Of a DNA stretch of 64,000 nucleotides, positions 27,179 to 36,398 are shown piece by piece (the first letter of the stretch is position 1; each line of letters starts with the position of its first letter). Where the stretch lies: contig NZ_RJLC01000001.1 in assembly GCF_003999375.1 (NCBI RefSeq), positions 51,381-115,380 on the forward strand, in the 5' to 3' direction. The notes below the pieces were generated by a model. It was not told the origin of the DNA. It saw only the letters and a list, made by a program, of their open reading frames with translations, and did not search any database. The position numbers and the translations under genes were made by a program. Source of the DNA: Pseudidiomarina mangrovi. Its GTDB lineage: Bacteria > Pseudomonadota > Gammaproteobacteria > Enterobacterales > Alteromonadaceae.

Positions 27179-28876
27179 GCTATTTTGCCCGTGGGCGACC
27201 AGCCGACACTGGATTATTACAACGCCAACGCCGAGCAGGTGTTCCAAGCCTACGAGCAAGTCAGTGGCGGTGTCAGCGACTATTTTCAGGCTAGCTTCTG
27301 GCCCGGCGCCCGAATACTCGATGTAGGCGCTGGCTCTGGCCGTGACTTGCGCAAGCTGCTCGAACTTGGTTTTAACGCGTACGGTGTCGAGCCTTCCGAC
27401 GGTCTGCGCCAGCGCGCCGTGGCCACTTACCCCATGCTGCGCGACAGACTATTGGCAGGCGGCTTGCCCGAAGCCATCGACTTTTACCCCGGTAGCTTTG
27501 ACGGCATTGTCTGCTCCGCCGTATTGATGCATATCCCCCATAGCCAGCTGTTCGATGCGCTGATCACCCTACGCAAATTGCTCAAAGATCATGGCCGCAT
27601 GCTGCTCTCTATCCCCGCGGCACGCCCCGACGTTGTGGCACAACGCGACCCCAAAGGCCGTCTGTTCGAGACCCTACAAGCCGAGCAACTAAAACTGCTT
27701 TGCGCTCGCTTGGGTCTAGACTGCATCACCGAATATCACAACGACGACGCCATGGGCCGCGCCGAAACCAGCTGGACCACACTGCTGTTTGTGAAGCGCG
27801 CGAGTTTGGGGCAGCCGCTGGACCGTATTGAATCGGTGCTGCGCAACGACAAGAAAGTGGCCACCTACAAGCTGGCGCTGCTGCGTGCCTTATGTGATCT
27901 AGCTGACAAAGACGACCGCGCGGTAACCTGGCTGCCAACCGGGCAAGTGGCCGTGACACTACAGAAAATCGCCGAACAATGGTTGTTGTATTACTGGCCG
28001 CTGGTAGCTAACCAGCAATTGATTCCGCAGATGCAGGGTGAGGCGTCGGGGAAGCATAAGTTGGCCTTTAGGGAGCCACTGACGCAGCTCATTGTTGAAG
28101 CACGGGCGCGTCATCAGTGTACTTATGAACCGCAGCTACTCAGCCTATTTATGCTGGAGTGGAAGCGCGGCAGACTGCCGGAAAGCAGCAAGAAATTGCT
28201 CAGCAAAACCCTGAGTAAAATTGCCAGTACCATCGTGTCTGGCCCGGTCACCTATGCTGATGACGGGACCATGTTTAGTTACGACAAAATAACCCGCAGC
28301 GTACATGTTGATGCTGAGCTGTGGCGCGAGTTTTGCCTGACTGGCTATTGGGTGAGGGATTCGTTGTTGTTGCGCTGGGCAGAGCTGGTGGCGCGCTTTG
28401 GCGCAACACTGAACGGGGTGAAAATTGGCCACGTGATGGAACTGCTGTTGCAACGCCCAGAAATAGACCGTGAACAATACTACCCACGCAAGATATTTAC
28501 CGCCGTGGAGCCGTTATATTGTGTCTGGAGTGATCGCCCACTAACCGCCAAGACCCTAGCCATGGACCATGTTTTACCGTTCAGCATTTGGCTCAACAAT
28601 GACCTCTGGAACCTGCAACCCAGCCATTGCAAAGTCAACGGTGCCAAGGGCGACGGTGTGCCGTCAACGCGTTTGCTGCGCAGCCGCGAGCAAGCTCTCG
28701 TGCATAACTGGCGCATTGCCTATAACGCCGAACCCCACCTATTTTGCTTTGAGGTAGAACGCGCCCTCGGCGGCTTCAATAAGCGGGCCTGGGAATTGCA
28801 GCTGTTCGAGCACCTGCGTGGCAAGGCGGAAATGGCAGCTTATGCTGCACGGGCTCGGGTTTGGGATGGGGTTTAG
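27122..28876 (+). CDS. SAM methyltransferase-HNH endonuclease fusion
   Basis: 584 residues. N-terminal class I methyltransferase: motif I LDVGAGSGR (66-74), acidic end of strand 2 at GVEPSD (88-93), VCSAVLMHIPH post-I region. The central part has ESVLRNDKKVATYKLALLRALCD, a segment recalled from HNH-type defence nucleases. C-terminal HNH core: DH at 482-483, N497 (LWNLQP), N506 followed by GAKGD; the usual zinc cysteines are mostly absent. GTG start at 27122 lies inside the palindrome array; GTG 27191 is an alternative just before the conserved region. No good RBS for either. Predicted to modify and/or cut nucleic acid; substrate unknown. Faces a 2-TM gene convergently. Confidence 0.8.
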   Translation: MNGINKSNDTKLIKNASGDAILPVGDQPTLDYYNANAEQVFQAYEQVSGGVSDYFQASFWPGARILDVGAGSGRDLRKLLELGFNAYGVEPSDGLRQRAVATYPMLRDRLLAGGLPEAIDFYPGSFDGIVCSAVLMHIPHSQLFDALITLRKLLKDHGRMLLSIPAARPDVVAQRDPKGRLFETLQAEQLKLLCARLGLDCITEYHNDDAMGRAETSWTTLLFVKRASLGQPLDRIESVLRNDKKVATYKLALLRALCDLADKDDRAVTWLPTGQVAVTLQKIAEQWLLYYWPLVANQQLIPQMQGEASGKHKLAFREPLTQLIVEARARHQCTYEPQLLSLFMLEWKRGRLPESSKKLLSKTLSKIASTIVSGPVTYADDGTMFSYDKITRSVHVDAELWREFCLTGYWVRDSLLLRWAELVARFGATLNGVKIGHVMELLLQRPEIDREQYYPRKIFTAVEPLYCVWSDRPLTAKTLAMDHVLPFSIWLNNDLWNLQPSHCKVNGAKGDGVPSTRLLRSREQALVHNWRIAYNAEPHLFCFEVERALGGFNKRAWELQLFEHLRGKAEMAAYAARARVWDGV

Positions 28877-29349
28877 TGTGTAGTTGAAATTTCTTCTAAC
28901 AACATCGTATCAAATTGGTTCCAATCGATTTTTCCGGGATCATTGAAGGATTTAAACGATAAATAGGGCACCAAATTCAATTGATGGTCATTGAGAAAAA
29001 TCTTGATCTTCTTTTTTTCATCAATATTAATTGCTAATCCGTAACTATCTAACTTCAATAAAATAGTGAATATTTCTTTGCGCTTAAGGGTGATTTTCGT
29101 TCTATGAGCTAGGTATCCAGAAATTAATATAGCGTGGATAAAAAGGAAATATTCAAGATTTCTTGGTATGAATATCCCAGTATTTACGTAGCTGACTAAT
29201 GTAATGATAGGTAGTGAAAAAACAGGAATAACCATCAGAAAAATACTTATTATAAAGGTCTGACGTCTAATGTTCCTATAATCAGAAAGTAGTTGATAGA
29301 TTTTGTCGTAATAAATTGTTCCCAACCTTATTTTTAGACCGTCATCCAT
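28873..29349 (-). CDS. Hypothetical 2-TM protein
   Basis: 158 residues, low GC, Ile/Lys-rich unlike core genes. Two TM helices (~30-55 and ~66-85) between cytosolic ends. No known motif. 14 bp downstream of the NERD gene on the same strand, so probably the third gene of a helicase-NERD-membrane transcript; 4-bp convergent overlap with the methyltransferase-HNH gene. Confidence 0.65.
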   Translation of the reverse strand: MDDGLKIRLGTIYYDKIYQLLSDYRNIRRQTFIISIFLMVIPVFSLPIITLVSYVNTGIFIPRNLEYFLFIHAILISGYLAHRTKITLKRKEIFTILLKLDSYGLAINIDEKKKIKIFLNDHQLNLVPYLSFKSFNDPGKIDWNQFDTMLLEEISTTH

Positions 29350-29363
29350 GCTATTAACCTATG

Positions 29364-30119
29364 TTATTGAGAGCGAATCCAGCGGCATAAATGCGATGCA
29401 AACATGTGCACATCCTCGCTAGGAATCCGCTCTTCTTCGTTCTTGATGTACGTTGGAAAGGCCTTAGGATTGAGAACCCATACGTTTGATTTTCCGCTAT
29501 TGGTGTTGCGAATATACCAACCTGGGAACAATACCACCGGCTTTATGATGGGGCGTTTACCAGTCGATTCTTCGAGAATTTCTCGCAACCATGTTGATGC
29601 GGCACACACTTGGCCAATTGGGTCGCCCATGATCGGCTTTCCTCCCCAAGAGATTGTGGCGCCATCGTATGATAATTCTGTCTTGCCTTTTGCCGGCTTA
29701 GACATGGTTTTGGTCTCGATGACATAAATCGCACTCTTAGTGATAACAACGTGATCGAGATTAAATTTGTCGCCAACAATATCGTGGAAGACGATAGCTC
29801 CACTGGCTCTTAGCTTTTCTAAAAACTGTCCAACGGCCTTTTCACCTTGAAGACCAAGCCGAACTGATTTTAATTTTTTTGAACCGCTAATCATTCGATA
29901 AACACCAAAAATCATAACTGGTGCTATCACAGCAGTCACTATTAGAGGGTTTGGAATGACTTGAGCGAGCCATACGCCCCAAGCGTAGACCAGCACCGGC
30001 GTAAATATGGCAATCATCAAGTAGCCTAATAGCACCCCATCAAAAACAGTATCGATGAGTTTTTGGTGGAGAGATTCCCCTGGATTGCTGAGAGGCTTGA
30101 ATTTCAATGGTGATTTCAA
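29364..30119 (-). CDS. NERD-domain membrane nuclease-like protein
   Basis: 251 residues. Two TM helices (~30-52, ~57-75), then a NERD domain: GEKAVGQFL with E93, FNLDHVVI with D122, and YVIETKT with E135 and K137, the PD-(D/E)xK-type active residues. C-terminal W-rich end. NERD proteins occur on plasmids and defence islands and are thought to act on DNA. Sits between the helicase gene and the 2-TM gene. Confidence 0.85.
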   Translation of the reverse strand: MKSPLKFKPLSNPGESLHQKLIDTVFDGVLLGYLMIAIFTPVLVYAWGVWLAQVIPNPLIVTAVIAPVMIFGVYRMISGSKKLKSVRLGLQGEKAVGQFLEKLRASGAIVFHDIVGDKFNLDHVVITKSAIYVIETKTMSKPAKGKTELSYDGATISWGGKPIMGDPIGQVCAASTWLREILEESTGKRPIIKPVVLFPGWYIRNTNSGKSNVWVLNPKAFPTYIKNEEERIPSEDVHMFASHLCRWIRSQ

Positions 30120-30177
30120 AATCGTACTTCCTTGTTTTCTCTAGTAGTCCGCAGATTACAAATAAATCAGCGTTCTG

Positions 30178-33100
30178 TCACCCTCCCCGAATTACCGAAA
30201 ACTCATTAAACAAACGCATCGGTAACGGATTCTCAAGCTTCCAAGTAATACTCATAGGCCGTGCCCCAACCGAGCTGACAAACGTTAGCGGACCACAAGC
30301 ACGATAAGGACTCTTGTTATTGAGTCGCACAAACAACTGGAATTTCCAGCCAGTGGTTGGACTGTTGATGTAACGCTGACCCACAGGTGTTTCTGGTGTG
30401 GTGGCGTTTTGTGATTGCCAGTGAAATAGTGTCTGGCTAATTGCGTAATCCTCGTAAGCAACCCCTTCATGCAGGGCGTTGGACTTATCTAAAGTGACGA
30501 AGAATAAGTCAGTTTGTCGGTCTGGCAATGACAAAACACCTTCAAGATGGTTGCCGCGTCCTGGCGTGTGGTAGTAGCCAATCGCACTAAGAATTTCAGC
30601 CTTGGCGTAAGCGGCATGAAGCTTTAATCCTGACCACTCCATGCTCGGTATCAACTTATATACGTGAGTGCATCGCGCTTCGAGTAGTTCAACAAAGTCT
30701 TTTAGTTCTGCGCAGAATAAGGGGTGTTCAGTCACCATGCGAAGAATATCTTCGTGGCTTCCGCGTAATACATTACCGGCCAATTGATAGGTGAAGGGTT
30801 TTAGGCGCTGCTGATCAGATTCGGTCGCTTGGTAATTTGCACCGTGCTCGGCTACTTTGCGGATGCGCTCAAGTTGTTCGAGGTCATCCATGTGTATGAG
30901 TCGCGTCAAGCCGGCAGAAAGGCGGAGTTGCGTATCATCTATTTGAGCGATATCGGTTGCCGACAATAAGCGGCTCCAGCCTCTATTGGTGCCGTAGTAA
31001 ATACTCTCTAGTTCGAGCTGCTGCTCGGTGAGAAAGCGTTTTAGGCTAACAGCGCTGAGTCCGTTAGTTGCCGCAAAATGAAGTAGCTCGTTTTGCATAG
31101 AGAGCCAGTTGTGAGCAATTGTCTGCAAAGCATTGAGTACATTCTCCCGCGCTTGTTTTTGTAGTTGAATGTGACATCCAGCCGGTAATTTTCCGAATCC
31201 ATGCTCTAAGCCAGACATAACATCAGCGCGTGATAGACCGGTTATTGAGGCATACAGCCGATCAAAACGGAAGCCTTCAGCGAATTGCCCAACAAAATCG
31301 AGGATTAGACAGCTCTCTTTATTTGGGTGAAGTCGTAAGCCGCGGCCAATCTGCTGCTGGAATACGGTAGCGCTTTGGGTAGGGCGCAGCATCAATAAGG
31401 TATCGACAAATGGGATATCGACGCCTTCGTTGAATACATCGACGGTGAATACCACGTTGATTTTATAGTTTTTTAGCTGATTAATGATGGTCGCGCGATC
31501 TTGCAGGGTCATTGCCCCAGTCACGACAGCGGAAGGAAGACCGAATTCATTAAACTTCCTAGCCATAAACTCTGCATGATTTATGGTCACACAGAATCCT
31601 AGCGCACGGCATTCACGAATATTACTGACTAAGCCTTGCCACGCCTGAGCAATAGTTTTTGCCCTGAAGTCATTGGCACTCAAAATAGTGTCGAGGTCTT
31701 GCTGGCCATTATTATGGCGCCAGTCAACCTTGCGATAATCGATCCCATCGTCACAGCCATAATATTCAAACGGTGCGACCAATTGCAGGTCAATGGCGGT
31801 CCACAACCGTAATTGTGCCGCAGGGCTACCATCAGGACGACTGTCGAAGTGGCGCATGATATCTGCACCATCAGCGCGTTCAGGTGTTGCGGTTAAACCA
31901 AGAAGATATTTGGGTTGGATTTGCGCTACGAAATTAGAAAACTGGGTTGCTTCAATGTGATGACATTCATCAATAACGACGACATTCCAAAAGCTCGCGC
32001 CCTGACTATTGACTAGCTGCTGACTGCTTAGGCTCTGAATCGTAGCAAACAGATGATTGTAGCTATTTGGGGTGTTACCACCACTCAGGATTTCACCAAA
32101 ATTCGGGTCACGAAGCACTTGGCGATAGGTTGCTACTGCCTGACTTAAAAGCTGAGTGCGTTGCGCCACAAACAGCAGCCGTGGTTGTCCGCCTTGTTGT
32201 TGGCACAAACGCTTGTAGTCAAACGCAGCCATGACCGTCTTACCAGTTCCCGTTGCTGCGACCAGAAGGTTGCGATAGCGACCAAGTTCACGCTCCGCCT
32301 CTAATTGGTCAAGGATCTCCACTTGAAAAGGCTTTGGTGTAATATCGAAAAAAGTTGGGCTGACGATTAGCCCTTGCGCCGAACCGCCTTGCTTTTGGTT
32401 CTTAATCGCTTGCGCAAGTTCATTTCGGTGGGTGGCATTTTCTGGGTCATAACTTTGAAATTCGCCATCTTGCCAAAGTGTTTCAAAATGGGCCCGTGCC
32501 CGCTGATATAAATTTCGCTGACCCTTTTCGGTGAACTTAACGGTCCATTCCAAACCGCCCATTAACGCAGCACCAGTCAGATTGGCACTGCCAACGTAGG
32601 CTGAACCAAAACCGGTGGACCGTTCAAAAATCCATGCTTTAGCATGCAAGCGTGTCCGGCGACCATCAAGGGAAACCTTAACTTGGGTATTGGGTAGTTT
32701 TGCAAGAATATCGAGCGCTTGTTGCTCTGTGGCGCCAATATAGGTGGTGGTGATTACACGGATCTTGGTTTTACTGGCCCCAGTTGCATCTTGTGCGGTG
32801 ATGTCCTTCAAGATATCCAGAATTCGACGGATACCAGACATCGTGATGAAGCTCATCAATATATCGACGGCATCACAACTACGCAGCTCCGCGAGTAACT
32901 CATTAAGCAATCCGGGGGAATCTTTACCGGCAGTGAATAACCAAGGCTGAGCCAAACCAACATGCGGCAAATCAGGAGCATTTGGGCCCTTGAATAATGC
33001 GCGCAATACTTTTGGTTGGTCCAGTAGTTCAGGAGTTGATTGCTGCTGTGCGCGTTCGCGTACATGCACCATCAATTGATTGAGGAATTGCGCTTGCTCG

Positions 33101-33303
33101 ACTATTCGTTGTGCTGGAGGTTCATTTGGGCTCAGGCTGCCAACCAACTTAGTTAATTCAGCACCGATCATATCGGTTAATCGCTGTGCACTAGTTTCCG
33201 CACTTAAATTTTCAACGAGATGCTGAAATCCCTCTGCTTCGGCCTGCTCAATGACTGCTTGATCAATGATTAAGTCGTATAGCCCTTCCGTGAATTGTGG
33301 CAT
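30178..33303 (-). CDS. PLD nuclease-DEAD helicase-DUF3427 protein
   Basis: 1041 residues. Phospholipase-D nuclease domain (~130-275) with H220-x-K222 and GSANLTG (S239, N241). Superfamily 2 helicase: Walker A AATGTGKT (349-356), DECH box (445-448), LGLTATPER, and QQIGRGLRLH motif VI. C-terminal DUF3427 region (~750-1035). A family typical of defence and restriction-like loci; DNA targeting is inferred. AGGAGA 8 nt before the ATG. 58 bp upstream of the NERD gene, same strand. Confidence 0.9.
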   Translation of the reverse strand: MPQFTEGLYDLIIDQAVIEQAEAEGFQHLVENLSAETSAQRLTDMIGAELTKLVGSLSPNEPPAQRIVEQAQFLNQLMVHVRERAQQQSTPELLDQPKVLRALFKGPNAPDLPHVGLAQPWLFTAGKDSPGLLNELLAELRSCDAVDILMSFITMSGIRRILDILKDITAQDATGASKTKIRVITTTYIGATEQQALDILAKLPNTQVKVSLDGRRTRLHAKAWIFERSTGFGSAYVGSANLTGAALMGGLEWTVKFTEKGQRNLYQRARAHFETLWQDGEFQSYDPENATHRNELAQAIKNQKQGGSAQGLIVSPTFFDITPKPFQVEILDQLEAERELGRYRNLLVAATGTGKTVMAAFDYKRLCQQQGGQPRLLFVAQRTQLLSQAVATYRQVLRDPNFGEILSGGNTPNSYNHLFATIQSLSSQQLVNSQGASFWNVVVIDECHHIEATQFSNFVAQIQPKYLLGLTATPERADGADIMRHFDSRPDGSPAAQLRLWTAIDLQLVAPFEYYGCDDGIDYRKVDWRHNNGQQDLDTILSANDFRAKTIAQAWQGLVSNIRECRALGFCVTINHAEFMARKFNEFGLPSAVVTGAMTLQDRATIINQLKNYKINVVFTVDVFNEGVDIPFVDTLLMLRPTQSATVFQQQIGRGLRLHPNKESCLILDFVGQFAEGFRFDRLYASITGLSRADVMSGLEHGFGKLPAGCHIQLQKQARENVLNALQTIAHNWLSMQNELLHFAATNGLSAVSLKRFLTEQQLELESIYYGTNRGWSRLLSATDIAQIDDTQLRLSAGLTRLIHMDDLEQLERIRKVAEHGANYQATESDQQRLKPFTYQLAGNVLRGSHEDILRMVTEHPLFCAELKDFVELLEARCTHVYKLIPSMEWSGLKLHAAYAKAEILSAIGYYHTPGRGNHLEGVLSLPDRQTDLFFVTLDKSNALHEGVAYEDYAISQTLFHWQSQNATTPETPVGQRYINSPTTGWKFQLFVRLNNKSPYRACGPLTFVSSVGARPMSITWKLENPLPMRLFNEFSVIRGG

Positions 33304-33418
33304 TGCTTTTTCTCCTGAAACCTTGATTCCAGGTTAGCAATAAAACGTAGATTTAGGTAGGAGATTGACCAGTAGTTATTTGGTGAGCACTTTAGCTATT
33401 GACGCAAGTGGTTAAAAT

Positions 33419-33814
33419 TCACCAAAAAACAATCCGCCCACCATACTCCGCAGTGCGTACAAAGAACCACCAAACCCCAACCAAGTTAGCCACAACCGTC
33501 AGCCAGAACAAACCACGAAACGGCTGCTTGCGGGTCTTGTGACGCATCAGTTGCTGCGCCACCAAAGCACCGGGCCAGCCGCCTAGTAGCGATAACACAT
33601 GCAGATGCGCTTCGGGCACGCGGCGCCAACTACGTTGCGCGGCGGCTTTGTCGACGCCATACACCACAAAGGTGGCGAGGCTGAACGCGGGTACCCACCA
33701 GATGTATTGGTAAGGTAACCAGCTGTTGAGGTGCGCCCAGGTTGCGCCCAGCAGAGCGGCAACCGCGACAATCAATGCCAACCATAAGCCGCCTGTCCAC
33801 CGACGACCTTGCAT
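33419..33814 (-). CDS. DUF1294 membrane protein
   Basis: 131 residues from the ATG at 33814 that overlaps the preceding stop (ATGA). Four TM helices and the DUF1294 signature VYGVDKAAAQRSWRRVPEAHLH, LLGGWPGALVAQQLMRHKTRKQPFR. Function unknown; the N-terminal nucleic-acid-binding domain found in some relatives is absent here. Confidence 0.85.
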   Translation of the reverse strand: MQGRRWTGGLWLALIVAVAALLGATWAHLNSWLPYQYIWWVPAFSLATFVVYGVDKAAAQRSWRRVPEAHLHVLSLLGGWPGALVAQQLMRHKTRKQPFRGLFWLTVVANLVGVWWFFVRTAEYGGRIVFW

Positions 33815-34350
33815 CAAACCCCACCCAGCAACGCCTTCCACCAAGCACGCCAGTGCTCAACCTGCACCTCGCTCTCCAGCTTCGAGTGCTCCACCGACAG
33901 CGCTGACTTGCCGGGCGCTTTCTCATAAATGTTGACCGATACCGCGGAGCCATCGGCCAGGCCGCAGCGCCAATAGCGCCATTTGTCGGTGTGCGAAATG
34001 TCGGGGCCGCGGCTGATGGCAATGTCGCTGAACTCGCTGCGCCCTTGCATGGCCTGCACCCAGACGCTGAGCGCGTCGTCCATGCTGCCGTTCATGGTTT
34101 TGCTGGCGGATACGCGGAATTTGCCGGTGCAATCTTGGCCCATCACGCGGCGGCCAATGTGCTGTTCGTAGTTCACGGTCAGCATCTGCGCCCACCAGTG
34201 CGACGCGCCTTGCTCGCTGGCCAGCCACGCGGCAATATCCTTATGGCTGAGCTCATGCGCTCGCGCGCCATCGAGCAGCGCACACCACTGCGGCCAACTC
34301 TTGCCGGTACCCTTCAGCACCGCACTCTCTGATATCGCTTGGCTCATCAT
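33814..34350 (-). CDS. DUF4287/SRPBCC-like hypothetical protein
   Basis: 178 residues. N-terminal GTGKSWPQWCALLDGARAHELSHKDIAAWLASEQGASHWWAQMLTVNYEQ matches the helical DUF4287-like segment, followed by an SRPBCC (AHSA1)-like half (VSASKTMNG...LSVEHSKL...WRAWWKALL). Binding partner unknown. Coupled to the DUF1294 gene by a 4-nt overlap. Start ATG 34350 or 34347. Confidence 0.7.
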   Translation of the reverse strand: MMSQAISESAVLKGTGKSWPQWCALLDGARAHELSHKDIAAWLASEQGASHWWAQMLTVNYEQHIGRRVMGQDCTGKFRVSASKTMNGSMDDALSVWVQAMQGRSEFSDIAISRGPDISHTDKWRYWRCGLADGSAVSVNIYEKAPGKSALSVEHSKLESEVQVEHWRAWWKALLGGV

Positions 34351-34370
34351 CCCTCCTTAACGGGCCCCAC

Positions 34371-34391
34371 CTTAAGGGGCAGGCACTTAAG
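34371..34391 (+). repeat. Dispersed element copy upstream of relBE
   Basis: Perfect full-length copy (CTTAAGGGGCAGGCACTTAA plus G) between divergent genes. Confidence 0.9.
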
Positions 34392-34435
34392 CTCTGAATA
34401 TATCTGAAAGCTTATGGCAGGTAAATTTCACCGGC

Positions 34436-34461
34436 TTGACTGTATCTCATATGAGATGCAT
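34436..34461 (+). promoter_or_regulatory. relBE promoter/operator
   Basis: TTGACT (34436-34441) followed by the perfect palindrome ATCTCATATGAGAT (34444-34457; extends to 20 nt with one mismatch pair). 38 bp before the antitoxin ATG, a likely RHH autorepressor site; the -10 is weak (around 34459). Confidence 0.6.
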
Positions 34462-34495
34462 CATGTGAATTCTAACAATCTGCGAGGTATGATTT

Positions 34496-34810
34496 ATGGC
34501 GCAATCGTCCATGTTGCATGTGCGGGTAGACGACCAACTTAAGGCTGAAGCAAGCGCCAAGTTGGCTGCTGTTGGTTTGACGCTGTCGGATGCGGTTCGT
34601 ATCCTGTTGACGCGAATCACTGTGGAAGGTGGCTTACCGGTTGGTTTAACGGCAGACCCGAGCGCCTACGATGCATGGTTTAAGCAAAAGGTTCGAGAGG
34701 CTTTGGCCACCCCTGATGATGGCGTCGCTCATGATGATGTGATGGCCTCTGCACAGGCTATAATTGATAGGAAATCGCGTGGTGAAAATCGAATGGAATC
34801 AGAAGGCTAA
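34496..34810 (+). CDS. RelB/DinJ-family antitoxin
   Basis: 104 residues. Ribbon-helix-helix N-terminus of the RelB/DinJ type (MLHVRVDDQLKAEASAKLAAVGLTLSDAVRILLTRI, ending with the L..GLPVGL motif) and a flexible C-terminal toxin-binding tail. Overlaps the toxin frame by about 30 nt. Confidence 0.9.
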   Translation: MAQSSMLHVRVDDQLKAEASAKLAAVGLTLSDAVRILLTRITVEGGLPVGLTADPSAYDAWFKQKVREALATPDDGVAHDDVMASAQAIIDRKSRGENRMESEG

Positions 34811-35060
34811 GGACGATCTAATAGGGATAATTGACTATATTTCAGATGACAATCCAGCGGCAGCCCAAAATCTCAAAAATGATATTGATAAACTCGTAAT
34901 GTTGCTGCAGCAATTTCCGCAAATGGGTCGACTAGGTCGCGTCGACTCTACACGAGAGCTTGTCGTTAACGATCATTTCGTGCTGATTTATTCGCTCGTA
35001 TCGCCGAGTAACATTGCTATTCTTCGTGTATTGAGTAGTTACCAGAGTTGGCCAAATTGA
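34782..35060 (+). CDS. RelE/ParE-family toxin
   Basis: 92 residues: KIEWNQKAKDDLIGIIDYISDDNPAAAQNLKNDIDKLVMLL, FPQMGRLGRVDSTRELVVNDHFVLIYSL, IAILRVLSSYQSWP, the standard RelE/ParE superfamily layout. Start is one of two adjacent GTG codons (34779/34782) preceded by AGGA; the longer TTG 34764 is less likely. Confidence 0.88.
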   Translation: MKIEWNQKAKDDLIGIIDYISDDNPAAAQNLKNDIDKLVMLLQQFPQMGRLGRVDSTRELVVNDHFVLIYSLVSPSNIAILRVLSSYQSWPN

Positions 35061-35066
35061 TCCTCC

Positions 35067-35086
35067 ATAAGGGGCAGGCACTTAAG
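35067..35086 (+). repeat. Dispersed element overlapping the hipA-2 stop
   Basis: ATAAGGGGCAGGCACTTAAG lies between the convergent toxin and hipA-2 genes; the TAA stop of hipA-2 is taken from the element. Confidence 0.88.
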
Positions 35087-36398
35087 CCTTAATCATAAGC
35101 CGACTTTTTCGTTCCTTCATACCGTTAAAAATCGGTATTGAAACATGTGCTGGAAAATTCTTCGGCAAATCGCTTTGTACTCGCTCAATAACATCATCAA
35201 CTTGAGCGCACATCGTGTTAATAATTTCATTCATTCGGGTTGCGCTGAACTCTGCTGCTTTTGCCGCTTCCAAAAAGTGGCGTCGAAATATCTGAAAAAC
35301 TTGCCATTTCTTACCGTCAGTTCCACGTAAGCTCATTGCAACTTTTAAGTCGCGAATGTTGAGGCCAGTACCTCCTAGAGCGGGATAAGCGGAAATAATG
35401 TCGTAAAGCGGTGTTAACCTGAAGCGACCATAAGCCTCAATGTGTATCGAGAAATTTTTTGCGTGACCATCGGTTGCACCCAATAAGAAAAACAGGACTT
35501 GTGACCTCATAAAAACCTCGCGATCCAGTGTTGATTGAGCCGAACCTTGAAGATGTTTCATGATGTCTGAAATTGACGGGCCGTTATCTGATTCATATTT
35601 TCTTGCAGAGGATAATCCAAGCACCTGACAATAATCCTCTTGTGGAAGCCGCATAAGCCAACTGCGGTCACTGGAGTACTTTCGATCAAATCGTTCAACC
35701 GCAAGAGCTTTGGTATTTGGTGTTCTAACGATCTCACAATCAGGAACCTCAAAACCGAATTCTCGGGCTATTTTGAGGCACAGCATTTCATTTTCGACAC
35801 TATCACTAAGATCGATGGTGTGATCGTGGCTTTGAATTTTTCCAATTGGGAGCTTAATGATATGAGTCGTTGGCGTGTTGCCATGCGGAATACACCAATC
35901 GCCGTCGATTTTGAGTAAGGCAGTTTTTTCCTGAGCGCCGGCAATAGATATCCTAAAATCGTCTAACTCTCTGAGCATACCCAAGGGAGCTTTCGACCGA
36001 TAACCATTTAAAATACGCTCTAGTTTTTCCTCGTTCAGTCTTTCATAAAGTAATTCGCGACTATTATTAGGCTTCTCTCCCGCGGGGATGAACTGCAACG
36101 CACCCACACTGTCTTTTCCAATAGCAGCTAATAAATCAAATGCTTGGTCAGATTCTGCTTGGAAACGTGCAACAATGCGAGCGCGTACTTCGTTATTATC
36201 AGGGAGTAGGTTATCAAAAAAATTAATCACCTCTTTGCCTGTATAAGAGTCCTGCCTCAATGGCATGGATAAAGAGATCGGTCTTGCGCCATCTTGTTGA
36301 AGCCACATTTCGGTGTAAGTAAATGTATGAGCACCGGAATCAGAGCGGTTCAAATGACCCACGTGGTAGCCGTTCATATAGACATCAAGCGTATTCAT
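35082..36398 (-). CDS. hipA: HipA-like Ser/Thr kinase toxin, module 2
   Basis: 438 residues from ATG 36398 (GAGGA ~7 nt upstream; an in-frame ATG 36404 would abut the SD). N-terminal YMNGYHVGHLNR..., then FDNLLPDNNEVR, ISIAGAQEKTALL (autophosphorylation/phosphate loop region), HIIKLP, VERFDRKYS, catalytic DGHAKNFS and LTPLYDIIS metal-binding Asp. More E. coli HipA-like than module 1 and lower in GC, so probably acquired separately. Last residues come from the dispersed element. Confidence 0.92.
   Translation of the reverse strand: MNTLDVYMNGYHVGHLNRSDSGAHTFTYTEMWLQQDGARPISLSMPLRQDSYTGKEVINFFDNLLPDNNEVRARIVARFQAESDQAFDLLAAIGKDSVGALQFIPAGEKPNNSRELLYERLNEEKLERILNGYRSKAPLGMLRELDDFRISIAGAQEKTALLKIDGDWCIPHGNTPTTHIIKLPIGKIQSHDHTIDLSDSVENEMLCLKIAREFGFEVPDCEIVRTPNTKALAVERFDRKYSSDRSWLMRLPQEDYCQVLGLSSARKYESDNGPSISDIMKHLQGSAQSTLDREVFMRSQVLFFLLGATDGHAKNFSIHIEAYGRFRLTPLYDIISAYPALGGTGLNIRDLKVAMSLRGTDGKKWQVFQIFRRHFLEAAKAAEFSATRMNEIINTMCAQVDDVIERVQSDLPKNFPAHVSIPIFNGMKERKSRLMIKA

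Noticed and set aside
33304-33418. RNA gene or promoter in the helicase/DUF1294 gap
   Set aside because: No tRNA-like, terminator-like or dyad structure could be supported.
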